A DNA stretch of 64,000 bases from Candidatus Roizmanbacteria bacterium (GCA_016214055.1 JACRPE010000018.1:16206-80205), one strand, 5' to 3'. Shown: positions 27,125 to 35,272, counted from the stretch's first letter. The notes: generated from the sequence alone by a model not told the origin. Made by a program: numbers and translations.

Positions 27125-27916
27125 TTATGAGAAATTTAACTGGCGACTGCGATTATAGGCGGCGTGTATGGCTTGCGCAAAGATTTGTTTGAATTTTCTT
27201 CCTTCAAATATTTTTATGGCGGCCTCTGTTGTTCCACCTTTCGAAGTGACTTGCTTGCGTAAATCCTCAACGCATATTGCTGCTTGGGCAAGAGTTGCGA
27301 GTGAGCCTTTTAACGTCTGCATGATGAGTAATTTACTCATCCCATCATCAAATCCTTGCTTGCGAGCAGACTCCATAAAAGCTTCAATAAAATAGAAAAA
27401 GAAAGCCGGACCGCTTCCTGAGACTGCGGTTACTTTGTTTAAGTCGTCTTCATGTTGCATTTCAAGTTCTTGGCCAAAGGAACTCAACAATAATCTTATG
27501 ACTTTTACATCGTGCGTCGTAATATGTTTATTTCTTACCCAGCACGACATGGACTCCCCAATTTTCGCGCACAGATTTGGCATGACTCGGATAATTTTTG
27601 CTTTATTTCCCAAGTGGTTTTGAATAGAACTGATAGAAAACCCCGCGGCGATGGAGATAAAAAGCTTGTCAATAAATCTTATATCCGTTATATCTGTTAT
27701 AGCGGTAATAACAGAGCTCATGTCCTGTGGTTTGACACAAAGGATTATGATCTGAGATTTTAAAACCGCGTCTACGTTTTCACTTGATGAATTACTTATG
27801 ACAAGTTGAGAACGTTTTACTATTTTTTTATCAAGTAAGCCCTGAACAATGGCTTTACCCATGTTTCCATATCCGATGATGGCTATATGTTTATTCTCTA
27901 ATATGTCCTTTACCAT
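27125..27916 (-). CDS. proC: Pyrroline-5-carboxylate reductase
   Basis: Last step of proline synthesis, P5C to proline with NAD(P)H. 263 aa: N-terminal Rossmann I-I-G-Y-G-N-M-G-K-A, V-K-P-Q-D-M, I-S-I-A-A-G-F-S-I, M-P-N-L-C-A, then A-V-S-G-S-G-P-A-F-F-F and the C-terminal V-T-S-K-G-G-T-T-E-A signature. Residues V-I-T-A-I-T-D-I-T-D-I-R are encoded by a 9-bp repeat, lengthening the segment between V-K-P-Q and I-S-I-A-A-G. It overlaps proA by 26 bases. Confidence 0.95.
   Translation of the reverse strand: MVKDILENKHIAIIGYGNMGKAIVQGLLDKKIVKRSQLVISNSSSENVDAVLKSQIIILCVKPQDMSSVITAITDITDIRFIDKLFISIAAGFSISSIQNHLGNKAKIIRVMPNLCAKIGESMSCWVRNKHITTHDVKVIRLLLSSFGQELEMQHEDDLNKVTAVSGSGPAFFFYFIEAFMESARKQGFDDGMSKLLIMQTLKGSLATLAQAAICVEDLRKQVTSKGGTTEAAIKIFEGRKFKQIFAQAIHAAYNRSRQLNFS
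27676..27714. repeat. 9-bp repeat in frame in proC
   Basis: ttatatccg, ttatatctg, ttatagcgg, taataacag: four nine-base units translated as Ile-Thr-Asp-Ile-type repeats without breaking the frame. Confidence 0.65.
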
Positions 27917-29060
27917 ATGCTATCCACTTGTAAATTGTTAACTCTTTCAGCCCCACCGGACCACTAGCATGTAATTTACCGGTAGCAATACCCATCTCAG
28001 ATCCTAAACCAAACACATACCCGTCATGCAAACGAGGTGAACAATTTATGAAGAGTGCTGCCGTGTCAACCTGCGAGGTTGCCAAGGCAATGACGGCAGG
28101 GTCGGATGCGATGATGCCTTCCGAGTGAGCGTTTCCGTATTTATTTATAAACTTTATAGCGGCAGTTGCATCGGCCACCACCTTTATCGATACTCTCATA
28201 TCGAGAAACTCGGTGGTCCAGTCATTTTTTACTAGCGCAACTCCCTGTTGTGTTAAACTTTTGCAAATTGCTTTTAGAAATGTTCCCATCAACTCCTTGT
28301 GAATTATGATGGTGTTTAGTGAGTTACAGGCAGACGGCTTGGTTACTTTGGCATTAATTATTATTTTTTCAACAATTGAAAGATCGGCACTTTTATCAAT
28401 ATATATGCGCGCTCCCCCTGCAGAATGGGCAAGAACAGGAATTGAGGAATGTTTTTGGATGTTTTCCACCATGGCATAACTTCCGCGCGCAATGACTAAA
28501 TCGATCAAGTCACTACGTGTAAGAAGTTCCAGTACATTTTTTCTATCCGTTGAGGTAATAAAATTGATCGTCTCCTTTCTAAAACCTGTTTTTTTAAGGG
28601 CCTTAAGAATACACTTATACAAAATTATATTTGTATGCATTGCTTCAGAACCACCCTTGAGAATGGCGACGTTACCCGATTTGATACATAGGGCGGCAAC
28701 GTCTACGGTAACCTCAGGGCGTGCCTCATAAATGATGGCAATAACCCCAATCGGGACTCTGATTTTATGTAATAATAAACCGTCCCCAACAATTTTCTGT
28801 TCAATAATTTCGCCGATTCCCGCATCAAGGTGTTGCATTTCTAAAACCTTAATGACGAGATCATTAATTCCTTTTTCATCAATAGTTAATCGTTGGAGAA
28901 AGACATCAGAGAGGTTTTGTTCCCGAGCCTTCTCTAAATCGTGACGATTTTCTTCAAGAATATATTTTTTATTTTTCTTCAAAATGGATGCTAATTCCTT
29001 AAGAAAAGAGTTCTTTTCAGTTTCTGTTTTTTGAGCTAATTCTAATGAGGCTTTTTTCAT
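27891..29060 (-). CDS. proA: Gamma-glutamyl phosphate reductase
   Basis: Reduces glutamyl-5-phosphate to glutamate-5-semialdehyde. 389 aa, ALDH fold: R-V-P-I-G-V-I-A-I-I-Y-E-A-R-P-E-V-T-V-D, L-K-G-G-S-E-A, the catalytic Cys in K-P-S-A-C-N-S-L-N-T, and G-L-G-S-E-M-G-I-A-T near the end. Starts at ATG 29060, overlapping the proB stop by 4 bases (ATGA). Confidence 0.95.
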   Translation of the reverse strand: MKKASLELAQKTETEKNSFLKELASILKKNKKYILEENRHDLEKAREQNLSDVFLQRLTIDEKGINDLVIKVLEMQHLDAGIGEIIEQKIVGDGLLLHKIRVPIGVIAIIYEARPEVTVDVAALCIKSGNVAILKGGSEAMHTNIILYKCILKALKKTGFRKETINFITSTDRKNVLELLTRSDLIDLVIARGSYAMVENIQKHSSIPVLAHSAGGARIYIDKSADLSIVEKIIINAKVTKPSACNSLNTIIIHKELMGTFLKAICKSLTQQGVALVKNDWTTEFLDMRVSIKVVADATAAIKFINKYGNAHSEGIIASDPAVIALATSQVDTAALFINCSPRLHDGYVFGLGSEMGIATGKLHASGPVGLKELTIYKWIAYGKGHIRE

Positions 29061-29668
29061 AGAAATGTTTTTAAAATAATATTTTTAACTTTGCCGTTAA
29101 CAATAGTTGAGTCAATATGTTTTCGTTTCAAAATATTTATTACATCCTGCTTTGCCCCTCCCCCACCGACTCCATATACGGAGCCCTTCATGGTTGACAA
29201 CATGATAAATTTGGTTGCGTGAATGGCAATAGCAACCTGTGCACCCAAAAAATCATTTCCTTTAAAACCATTAAGTTCCAGGACATCATTTTCGTTAATA
29301 ATAGGAATAACCCCAAGTTCAATATATGGGTTGATAAGTCGAGATACTTCGGATATGAAGAAGTCGTCCTTTTTGAAAAGTATTTGGGCGATGGCGAGGC
29401 CTTTTTCTTTGAATTTTTGATAAAAGATTGAGGTGAGATATGCTTGACCGACACCAGCCGCAAGGCGGCGACTCATAGCGTCTTGTTTAACCTCTACAAA
29501 AGTTGAACCACTTCCTACGGCGCCGGAAACAACTAGGACGACCCCTATTCCTGTGACTCTTAATTTCATCACCTGCTCTGCAATACATGCCACACGATAC
29601 TCATCCAACTTATTTCGGTTGGTGAGAAGGACGCTTCCGCCGATCTTTATCACAAATACTTTTTTCAT
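29057..29668 (-). CDS. proB: Glutamate 5-kinase, kinase domain only
   Basis: First step of proline synthesis. From ATG 29668 it is 203 aa, one amino-acid-kinase domain: V-I-K-I-G-G-S-V at the start, V-S-G-A-V-G-S-G, A-A-G-V-G-Q-A, I-N-E-N-D-V and S-T-M-K-G-S-V-Y-G. No C-terminal PUA domain and shorter than most ProB, perhaps trimmed at the end. An in-frame TTG at 29749 would extend it into the T-box terminator and is rejected. Confidence 0.88.
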   Translation of the reverse strand: MKKVFVIKIGGSVLLTNRNKLDEYRVACIAEQVMKLRVTGIGVVLVVSGAVGSGSTFVEVKQDAMSRRLAAGVGQAYLTSIFYQKFKEKGLAIAQILFKKDDFFISEVSRLINPYIELGVIPIINENDVLELNGFKGNDFLGAQVAIAIHATKFIMLSTMKGSVYGVGGGGAKQDVINILKRKHIDSTIVNGKVKNIILKTFL

Positions 29669-29675
29669 ATCCAAT

Positions 29676-29763
29676 AAAAAATCCTCGTCATTACCTTCCA
29701 TCAAATTGATGAAATTATGCCCAACATCGCATGAAGCTACGTCGGGCAAGGTAAGGACGAGGA
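29676..29763 (-). terminator. T-box terminator of the proline operon
   Basis: Arms CCTCGTC...CTTACCTT and AAGGTAATGACGAGG followed by TTTTTT, just before the proB ATG. Its 5' arm overlaps sequence used by the alternative antiterminator. Confidence 0.85.
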
Positions 29764-29970
29764 TTTAATCTCGTGGTACCACCTCACATTCGATCTTAAA
29801 AAAAATACACCAAACCAGTTGGTGTATGTCTTTTTCAAGATCCTCTTTAGCGCTCCTTCCCGCAAAGCGGGATGACACACCTTGGTTTATTTGTACGGTG
29901 ACCTTCCGTACTGCTCATCGCAGTCAGCTCGTTTGGCGGGAAACCAAACTAATACGCTTTTCCAAATTGT
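29764..29970 (-). promoter_or_regulatory. T-box riboswitch controlling proBAC-proS
   Basis: The T-box core reads GAGGTGGTACCACGAG (minus strand, near 29770-29787), matching the conserved GGTGGTACC box. Its UGGU can pair with the ACCA end of an uncharged tRNA with discriminator A, as tRNA-Pro(CGG) here has. Upstream lies a hairpin (TACACC/GGTGTA) like stem III and a stem I base (TTGGTTT/AAACCAA). I could not fix the specifier codon. A family C-like palindrome (cccgctttgcggg) sits in the linker. Known T-boxes raise expression when the cognate tRNA is uncharged. Confidence 0.85.
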
Positions 29971-29976
29971 ATGTTA

Positions 29977-30005
29977 AGTATAACATAAAAAGGAAGAAAA
30001 TACAA
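29977..30005 (-). promoter_or_regulatory. Promoter of the proline operon
   Basis: TTGTAT (30000-30005), 17-base spacer, TATACT (29977-29982) on the minus strand, just upstream of the T-box leader. Confidence 0.55.
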
Positions 30006-30011
30006 AAGTAG

Positions 30012-30299
30012 TTAGGAATATTCAGGAGGGGCCTCGGGAGGTGGAGGTGGACGATCATCAGTTTGTACAACGTTGAGTATTTCAACTTCTTTTCCATCTG
30101 TAACCTGAACCTCCGTTTTAGTACCTGGCCCCGTAAGGACTTCAGATAGTTTTGTAACTAAGGTTGACGGCGATGTTGGTGTCGTATCAGCTAACACATG
30201 ATCCGGTGCTTTTTGTGCATTTTCCTCTGGAGTATGTAAAACCCCAGTTCCAGCCTTCGGTGGTTCCGTTGTGTGTGTGTGTTCTTCAGACATATTCAT
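30012..30299 (-). CDS. Small acidic proline-rich protein, unknown
   Basis: 95 aa from ATG 30299 (a second Met two codons on is equally possible). Rich in Thr, Pro and Glu, with a run of Pro near the end (P-P-P-P-P-E-A-P-P-E-Y). No hydrophobic segment and low complexity throughout, so it is probably disordered. Not recognised. Its clear composition and lack of overlap support a real gene. Confidence 0.5.
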   Translation of the reverse strand: MNMSEEHTHTTEPPKAGTGVLHTPEENAQKAPDHVLADTTPTSPSTLVTKLSEVLTGPGTKTEVQVTDGKEVEILNVVQTDDRPPPPPEAPPEYS

Positions 30300-30333
30300 T
30301 ATATTACTAAGTTAAAAATAAAAAGCAAGCGAA

Positions 30334-31032
30334 CTATGGGCAACCGGCGGATTTGAGGAAGCCGGCGCGGGTGGCCTCATCTTCCGTACAGAAATACTGT
30401 TCACCGATATCTTTTTCCATGATGATTTGGCTGTATTGTTTACAACCGGGGAGATGGTAGTATTTTTTGTAGGTAGCTTTGTCAATATTCCCTTTTATTA
30501 AACAATTATTGGTCAAATTTGATGTATTTGATGAACGGCAGAGAGGGCCCCAGAGGCCGAGGTTATTATCTTTTGCGGTATGAAAAACAGCCGTCAATAC
30601 TTCTCTTTGAGAGTTCTTGCGGTAATCGGGACGAGCCCAACCTTTTTCCATAATGATTTTATTCACGAGCAGATCTTTCACAAAATACCATTTTGTCGTA
30701 TAAACTAAGGCGAGTGAACGACCAAATGTTTCCTGAACCTCTTCCTCAACTATTACTTGTTTTTTTAAAATAAGACTTGAGAGTAATTCTCGTGCTTCCT
30801 TTCCACCACATCGATTATATTCAGGTGCGTCAACCCCCATAAGTCTCACTCGTTTGCCTGAGGTAAGTTGAAAGGTATCTCCGTCGACAACCTCAGCGAC
30901 CGTCAGAGATAAATTTCTCTCTTTTACGAAATATAAATTAATAATAGAAGAAATGAGAAGAAAAATAAAAACTATTACCTGAAATATATATTTCACTGTA
31001 TTTTTATAATAACATAAAATGTATCGATACAT
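30334..31032 (-). CDS. Membrane-anchored thermonuclease-family protein with C-terminal Cys-rich domain
   Basis: 232 aa. A hydrophobic N-terminal segment (residues 14-30) suggests export with the body outside. The SNase domain (about 42-165) has V-V-D-G-D-T-F, R-V-R-L-M-G-V-D-A-P-E and the catalytic E-x-x-x-R/ F-G-R-S-L-A pattern. The last 55 residues (I-K-G-N, Y-H-L-P-G-C, E-Q-Y-F-C-T-E-D-E-A, A-G-F) match the small Cys/His 'sunset' domain often found after secreted SNases. Start: ATG 31032 lies within a palindrome that may be an operator, 9 bases from a TATACT box. Likely a secreted nuclease for scavenging nucleotides. Confidence 0.85.
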   Translation of the reverse strand: MYRYILCYYKNTVKYIFQVIVFIFLLISSIINLYFVKERNLSLTVAEVVDGDTFQLTSGKRVRLMGVDAPEYNRCGGKEARELLSSLILKKQVIVEEEVQETFGRSLALVYTTKWYFVKDLLVNKIIMEKGWARPDYRKNSQREVLTAVFHTAKDNNLGLWGPLCRSSNTSNLTNNCLIKGNIDKATYKKYYHLPGCKQYSQIIMEKDIGEQYFCTEDEATRAGFLKSAGCP

Positions 31033-31047
31033 CGAAGTAGAGAGTAT
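31019..31047 (-). promoter_or_regulatory. Palindromic operator and -10 box, copy 1
   Basis: The palindrome ATGTATCGATACAT (31019-31032) continues with CGAAGTA and, three bases later, AGTATA (TATACT on the minus strand). The same 21-base string plus AGTATA recurs at 31585-31614 on the other side of the TrpR-like gene. Confidence 0.6.
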
Positions 31048-31142
31048 ATTGACAAAAAATAACTTGTTGTAAAGGGCTTAATATGCATTTTTGTAGCATA
31101 TAGACCCTTGTGTATATTTAGTGTTTATGAGATATCTAGTAT

Positions 31143-31580
31143 ATGGCACAAATTTCTAGATATGAGGTTAAGGAAGAAGTGTTAGATAGACTGCAGTGTT
31201 TGTTTTTTGATGTCGTCGCAAAGCAACATTCGAAAGAGAATTTTTTAACCCTATTGAATGAACTTCTTTCACCAACCGAAAGAATAATGCTGTCTAAACG
31301 AATTGGTATTATATACCTTTTGGAGAAGGGGGTAGCCATCCATCGAATATGTAAAGCCCTGCATATGTCGACCAGTACCGTAGCTCAATATATATTAAGG
31401 TTTCGGGATAAGAAGTCCCTCATTAATCAAATAGTGAAAAATGTGATTCAAAGGGAGAAAGTCAAAGGAGCAATAAAGGACGTGTTTTCAGAATTCTTTA
31501 TACAGCCAGGAATAAAAAAAGGCCATCATTACCTGAAATATAATTGGGATAAGGAGAAAGAAAGAAGAGAGGAAATCTAG
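31143..31580 (+). CDS. TrpR/YerC-type DNA-binding regulator
   Basis: 145 aa. The core L-L-S-P-T-E-R-I-M-L-S-K-R-I-G-I-I-Y-L-L-E-K-G-V-A-I-H-R-I-C-K-A-L-H-M-S followed by S-T-V-A-Q-Y is the TrpR-family helix-turn-helix (YerC/YecD group). An inverted repeat (ATATCTAG...CTAGATAT) spans its start codon at 31143, suggesting autoregulation, and a second palindrome type flanks the gene on both sides. Ligand unknown; a role in tryptophan control is not shown. C-terminal 30 residues are basic. Confidence 0.88.
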   Translation: MAQISRYEVKEEVLDRLQCLFFDVVAKQHSKENFLTLLNELLSPTERIMLSKRIGIIYLLEKGVAIHRICKALHMSTSTVAQYILRFRDKKSLINQIVKNVIQREKVKGAIKDVFSEFFIQPGIKKGHHYLKYNWDKEKERREEI

Positions 31581-31584
31581 TGCG

Positions 31585-31614
31585 ATGTATCGATACATCG
31601 AAGTAATAAGTATA
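31585..31614. promoter_or_regulatory. Palindromic operator and -10 box, copy 2
   Basis: Exact 21-base copy of the element at 31019-31039, again followed at the same distance by AGTATA. No gene start lies at this copy. Confidence 0.55.
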
Positions 31615-31665
31615 CTATAGGATATATATAAAATCAAGGGGATTTTAAGAATGGTACTTTAAAAA

Positions 31666-31711
31666 CGGACTTTTAAGAACGGACTTATAAAAACGGACGC
31701 TGCAGTTGGAC
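31666..31711. repeat. CGGAC direct repeats, 14-bp period
   Basis: aaacggac units at 31666, 31680 and 31694, and a degenerate ttggac at 31707, spaced 14, 14 and 13 bases, between the regulator and fba 3' ends. Confidence 0.6.
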
Positions 31712-31728
31712 GTAGAGATAAGTTTGCT

Positions 31729-32739
31729 TTATATTTTTCCAGATCTTGCCTGGGATACTTTTTTGGCCCGATCGAGAAATACTTTTTGCGCGGTAGTCAC
31801 ATTTTCCTGCTTTCCCGACCATGCCTGTAGACCTTCCTGTTGGAGAGCTCGTCCATACGAGTAACTCAATTGCCAGGGAAGTTTGCCGGCATATAATTGA
31901 TTCATCTTTGCCAAATACTCTGTTGATTGATCGGGGTTTAAGCCGCCGGAGAGGAAAACCATACCGGGAACCTCGGGTGGAACCGTTGCAAGGAGCGTCT
32001 CAACGGTAAATTTGGCTATATCGTCTGCACTCGTCATTGCAAGATGCTCTTTTCCGGGAAGAACCATATTCGGCTTTAACAACATTCCCTTCAAATCAAC
32101 TTTAAACTCTTTCAACCAGCGAAAGACGTCGGTCAAGACTTTCTTTGTAATTTCCTTACTTGTTTCAATCGTGTGAGATCCAGTCAGAACAAGTATTTCC
32201 GGTTCAACGATTGGCACAAGACCAGCCTCTTGAACTAATGCGGCATATTGGGCGAGCGCAATAGAATTACCCGTTATAACTGCGTCAGAGGGCATGTTTT
32301 CACCGACACTGTAGACTGCGCGCCATTTGGTGAATGTGGCGCCGAGCTCTTTATACTCGAGTAGTCTCTTCCCCAATTTGTCCAACCCTTGAATAAAAAC
32401 CTCTTCACCTAATCCCGGCAATTTAACCGTTCCCCCATCGACCTTAATTCCAATATGGATTTTTTTGGATTGAAATAAATCCTGTAATTTTACACCGCCG
32501 AGCGTGGGAGTACGGAGCGTCTCATCATATAAAATAACCCCACTTATGTACGACTCAACACCTGTCGAAGTCATCATAATTTCACGCCATTTGTTTCTGT
32601 TTTCCAAAGTGGACTCAACATGGATTGCGTCCAACCTTTTTGTCATCGTGCCGGTACTTTCATCAGCGGCGAGGATACCTTTTGAAGGAGCAACTAATTG
32701 ATTAGCGACGGTTGAAAGGGAAAGTTGTGGGTTGTTCAT
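31729..32739 (-). CDS. Class I fructose-bisphosphate aldolase
   Basis: Cleaves fructose 1,6-bisphosphate through a lysine Schiff base. From ATG 32739 it is 336 aa and resembles the eukaryote-like class I enzyme: G-I-L-A-A-D-E-S-T-G-T-M at the start, D-G-G-T-V, F-T-K-W-R-A-V, I-V-E-P-E-I, the Schiff-base lysine in M-L-L-K-P-N-M-V, and F-L-S-G-G. A longer frame (ATG 32784) begins inside the promoter and is not used. Usual class I length is about 340-360. Confidence 0.93.
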   Translation of the reverse strand: MNNPQLSLSTVANQLVAPSKGILAADESTGTMTKRLDAIHVESTLENRNKWREIMMTSTGVESYISGVILYDETLRTPTLGGVKLQDLFQSKKIHIGIKVDGGTVKLPGLGEEVFIQGLDKLGKRLLEYKELGATFTKWRAVYSVGENMPSDAVITGNSIALAQYAALVQEAGLVPIVEPEILVLTGSHTIETSKEITKKVLTDVFRWLKEFKVDLKGMLLKPNMVLPGKEHLAMTSADDIAKFTVETLLATVPPEVPGMVFLSGGLNPDQSTEYLAKMNQLYAGKLPWQLSYSYGRALQQEGLQAWSGKQENVTTAQKVFLDRAKKVSQARSGKI

Positions 32740-32749
32740 ATACCCAAAT

Positions 32750-32777
32750 GATATAAAAAGAATCAAGAAAATGTCAA
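32750..32777 (-). promoter_or_regulatory. Aldolase promoter
   Basis: TTGACA (32772-32777), 16-base spacer, TATATC (32750-32755), 10 bases from the ATG at 32739. Confidence 0.65.
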
Positions 32778-32792
32778 GCGGCATTAAAAGGA

Positions 32793-32836
32793 GGTTTTAG
32801 CATGGATTCCCGCCTACGCGGGAATGACAAAAACGG
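32793..32836. repeat. Dispersed palindrome, family C
   Basis: gttttagcatggattcc, cgcctacgcg, ggaatgacaaaaacg: second intergenic copy of the element at 13363. Confidence 0.78.
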
Positions 32837-32842
32837 GTAATA

Positions 32843-33367
32843 TTATTTAAGTGAGTCTATGACGATTTGCAGAACCTTCTTTGAAGTAATGTGGGAGGTG
32901 TCGATGATGAGATTGTAGTTTTTCTCATCGAAGAAGTCGTCGCGCTTATATATTTTTTTTAGTTTATCAATCCAGTTTGCCAGACGTTCCTTCACTCGTT
33001 TTTGAGCTTCGCTTAAGGGTACTTTTTCACGTTCCGAAAAACGTGCAGCTCGTACACCATCGTCGCACACCAACAGTATACGTAGCACGTCTGGGATATT
33101 ATTTGCCATGATGCCGGACATCCAGCCGTCCACAATCAAGTGACCCTTTGCATGCAATCTATCCCGCACCATATAATCGATTTCCTTTGTAAGCTTATCA
33201 TTCTGCTCATTGGCATCCTCGAGAGTCATATGTTTTTTTGCAACATATTCGCGAAAATATTTCCCTGTTTGAAAGACGGGCCATTTCAACTTTTTCTGGA
33301 GGTCGTTAAAAAGAGTGGATTTGCCGGAGCAGATTTTTCCCGAGATGGCAATTTTGGTATAAGTCAT
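32843..33367 (-). CDS. Cytidylate kinase-like protein, copy 2
   Basis: 174 aa P-loop kinase: I-S-G-K-I-C-S-G-K-S-T (Walker A intact), then F-Q-T-G-K-Y-F-R-E, D-G-W-M-S-G and the lid region R-F-S-E-R-E-K. The layout is that of the archaeal-type CMP kinase (TIGR02173-like). Overlaps the next copy by 4 bases (start ATG 33367). Its substrate may be CMP/dCMP, but I see no proof. Confidence 0.72.
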   Translation of the reverse strand: MTYTKIAISGKICSGKSTLFNDLQKKLKWPVFQTGKYFREYVAKKHMTLEDANEQNDKLTKEIDYMVRDRLHAKGHLIVDGWMSGIMANNIPDVLRILLVCDDGVRAARFSEREKVPLSEAQKRVKERLANWIDKLKKIYKRDDFFDEKNYNLIIDTSHITSKKVLQIVIDSLK

Positions 33368-33909
33368 GGGCGGAAGCCGAGCTTGTCTAAAACAATACCT
33401 AATGTTTCCATAGGCCCCGATGAGTATGTATCAATGACGAGTTGATAATATTTGGGACTCCAGAAATCATAATCTCCATATAATTTTTTCCACTTCGTGA
33501 TATTTTCATTCTCCCTCTGAGACATCCAGTTTTTTGCCTCCTCGACCGTTACACTTTCTCTATTTACCACACGATCTACTCGAATATCTTCGTGCGAACA
33601 AATAAGCAATACTCTTAAGACTCTATCAATCTCGCGCGCAACAAATCCGGAAAGCCAGGCTTCATATATAAGGTGGGATTCTTTTTGGAGCATGTCCTGA
33701 GTCATCGCCTCCATGGCTTGCTCATGTTCGTCGGAGCGTGATGCGGCCCCCTGCTTATTTTCGTGGATATGATGAACCCGGTCAAATTCGCGTTGGATGG
33801 CTCCCACATTTATCCTTTTCCAAGACAAAGCTTTTTCAAGATTTTTAGCAAGAGTAGTGGTACCTACTGCAATTTTTCCCGATATGGTTATGTTTTCAAA
33901 TTTGAGCAT
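33364..33909 (-). CDS. Cytidylate kinase-like protein, copy 1
   Basis: From ATG 33909 it is 181 aa, a paralogue of the following gene. The P-loop is I-S-G-K-I-A-V-G-T-T-T, the G-x-G-T-T-T form seen in archaeal-type CMP kinases, in which Lys is Thr. D-E-H/E-A-W-L-S-G and the R-V-V-N-R-E-S lid match copy 2. A longer start (ATG 33936) would run into a palindromic repeat. Two tandem paralogues may have split roles. Confidence 0.7.
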   Translation of the reverse strand: MLKFENITISGKIAVGTTTLAKNLEKALSWKRINVGAIQREFDRVHHIHENKQGAASRSDEHEQAMEAMTQDMLQKESHLIYEAWLSGFVAREIDRVLRVLLICSHEDIRVDRVVNRESVTVEEAKNWMSQRENENITKWKKLYGDYDFWSPKYYQLVIDTYSSGPMETLGIVLDKLGFRP

Positions 33910-33927
33910 AAAATAAATTGCAAAATG

Positions 33928-33990
33928 CATCAACATGTTTTTTTATGCCGCCACACCCTAAAGGGAACCCTGGCGATTGCATAAAAAACC
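33928..33990. repeat. Family E palindrome upstream of the CMP-kinase pair
   Basis: atcaacatg, ttttttatgc, a GC core (cacccta..aggg), gcataaaaaa, catgcttgat: a nested hairpin. A second copy lies at 39163-39245. Confidence 0.75.
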
Positions 33991-34001
33991 ATGCTTGATA
34001 C

Positions 34002-35147
34002 TCATCTAAACAATCTCATCACATCATTAATTGAAACCAGTATTCCTAATCCAATGAGTAATACAAAGCCACCAAGGTTAATATACTGCTCAATCTTTTT
34101 GTGTATGGGGCGGCCGGTGATCCATTCATAGATTATGAATACGAGCCGTCCACCATCCAATGCCGGTAATGGCAAAACATTCATAGCAGCTAAAGAAAGA
34201 CTTAAAATCGCCATGATATTCAATATATTTTTGATCATTTTCTCTCCGGAAGTTTTGACGATCTGGTCAACGATGGAAAATATACCTATGGGTCCGGAAA
34301 CAGTCTGCGAAACCGGTTCAAAAGATTTGCTTTTAACTGCAACCTTGAAAAGTTCACCTATGGTTGAATAGTTATAACTTAAGACATTGTAGGAGTGCAT
34401 GAAGCCTGAAAGTAATTTTTGTTTGGGAGTTTCATATTTAAGAACTACCGTGTCTAGGAGATTTACTCCGATTATGGCACGTTTAAGTTCTGCGTTATAA
34501 ATTGGAACAACAGAAATGATGTTCTTCTTCCCGTTCCGTACGTTTTCAAGATCAAGAGACACCACTACTCCAGGTGACGACTTAATAATATTGATTAGTT
34601 CGGATGACGAGGTAATTTGTTTCCATGGAGCTGATCCAATTTGAAATTTCTGCACAATGTCTTCAACTTGTATTCCCGCTTTTGCGGCGGGAGAATTGGA
34701 AGTAATATTTGTGGCGATTACCCTCCCCTCTTGGGTACCAAAACGGAAATGGTAGGGCTTAAGTAAGGGAAGCGGGTCAGATTGAAAGTGATTTAAGGTT
34801 AGAAGGGAGTAGTATATTGATACCCCGAGCACTGCGTTCATAATAACTCCAGCCAGAATAATAAGCGTCTTTACCCATGGTTTTTTATACACGAATGAAG
34901 AAGAATTTTTTTTCTGTCCTGCGACTTCCTCATATTCTTCTCCGTAAAGCTTGACGAATCCACCAAGTGGAATCGCATTTACACTGTAAATAGTATCGCC
35001 CACCTTCTTTCCCCACAAACGGGGAGGGAAACCAAAACCGAATTCTTCAACCCGAACGCCGCTTTTTTTTGCAACGATAAAATGGCCGAATTCATGGATG
35101 AGAACAAGAAGACCAAGGATGAGAAAAAAAAGAATAAAGCTAAACAT
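34002..35147 (-). CDS. rseP: RseP-type site-2 protease
   Basis: 381-aa intramembrane zinc metalloprotease. Zinc motif H-E-F-G-H at 18-22, a PDZ domain in the middle (N-S-P-A-A-K-A-G-I-Q-V-E-D-I-V), and the third ligand motif L-P-A-L-D-G-G-R near 330. Membrane segments at 5-20, about 95-115, 310-325 and the C-terminus. It clears membrane-protein remnants and can act in regulated proteolysis. ATG 35147, downstream of frr in the usual tsf-frr-rseP order. Confidence 0.94.
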   Translation of the reverse strand: MFSFILFFLILGLLVLIHEFGHFIVAKKSGVRVEEFGFGFPPRLWGKKVGDTIYSVNAIPLGGFVKLYGEEYEEVAGQKKNSSSFVYKKPWVKTLIILAGVIMNAVLGVSIYYSLLTLNHFQSDPLPLLKPYHFRFGTQEGRVIATNITSNSPAAKAGIQVEDIVQKFQIGSAPWKQITSSSELINIIKSSPGVVVSLDLENVRNGKKNIISVVPIYNAELKRAIIGVNLLDTVVLKYETPKQKLLSGFMHSYNVLSYNYSTIGELFKVAVKSKSFEPVSQTVSGPIGIFSIVDQIVKTSGEKMIKNILNIMAILSLSLAAMNVLPLPALDGGRLVFIIYEWITGRPIHKKIEQYINLGGFVLLIGLGILVSINDVMRLFR

Positions 35148-35272
35148 TATAAGAGTATAGCAGAGGTTATATGAAAATAAAATGAGATTGCGATTAAAAC
35201 AATGTTCTCGTATATGTCTTTTCGCATATGCAGCAAGCTAGTAGGCAGAGTTTCATTCGAACAGTTACTACT

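Noticed and set aside
29669..29749. Longer proB start with M-P-D-V-A-S
   Set aside because: It is a TTG start inside the T-box terminator; the kinase domain begins at the ATG at 29668.
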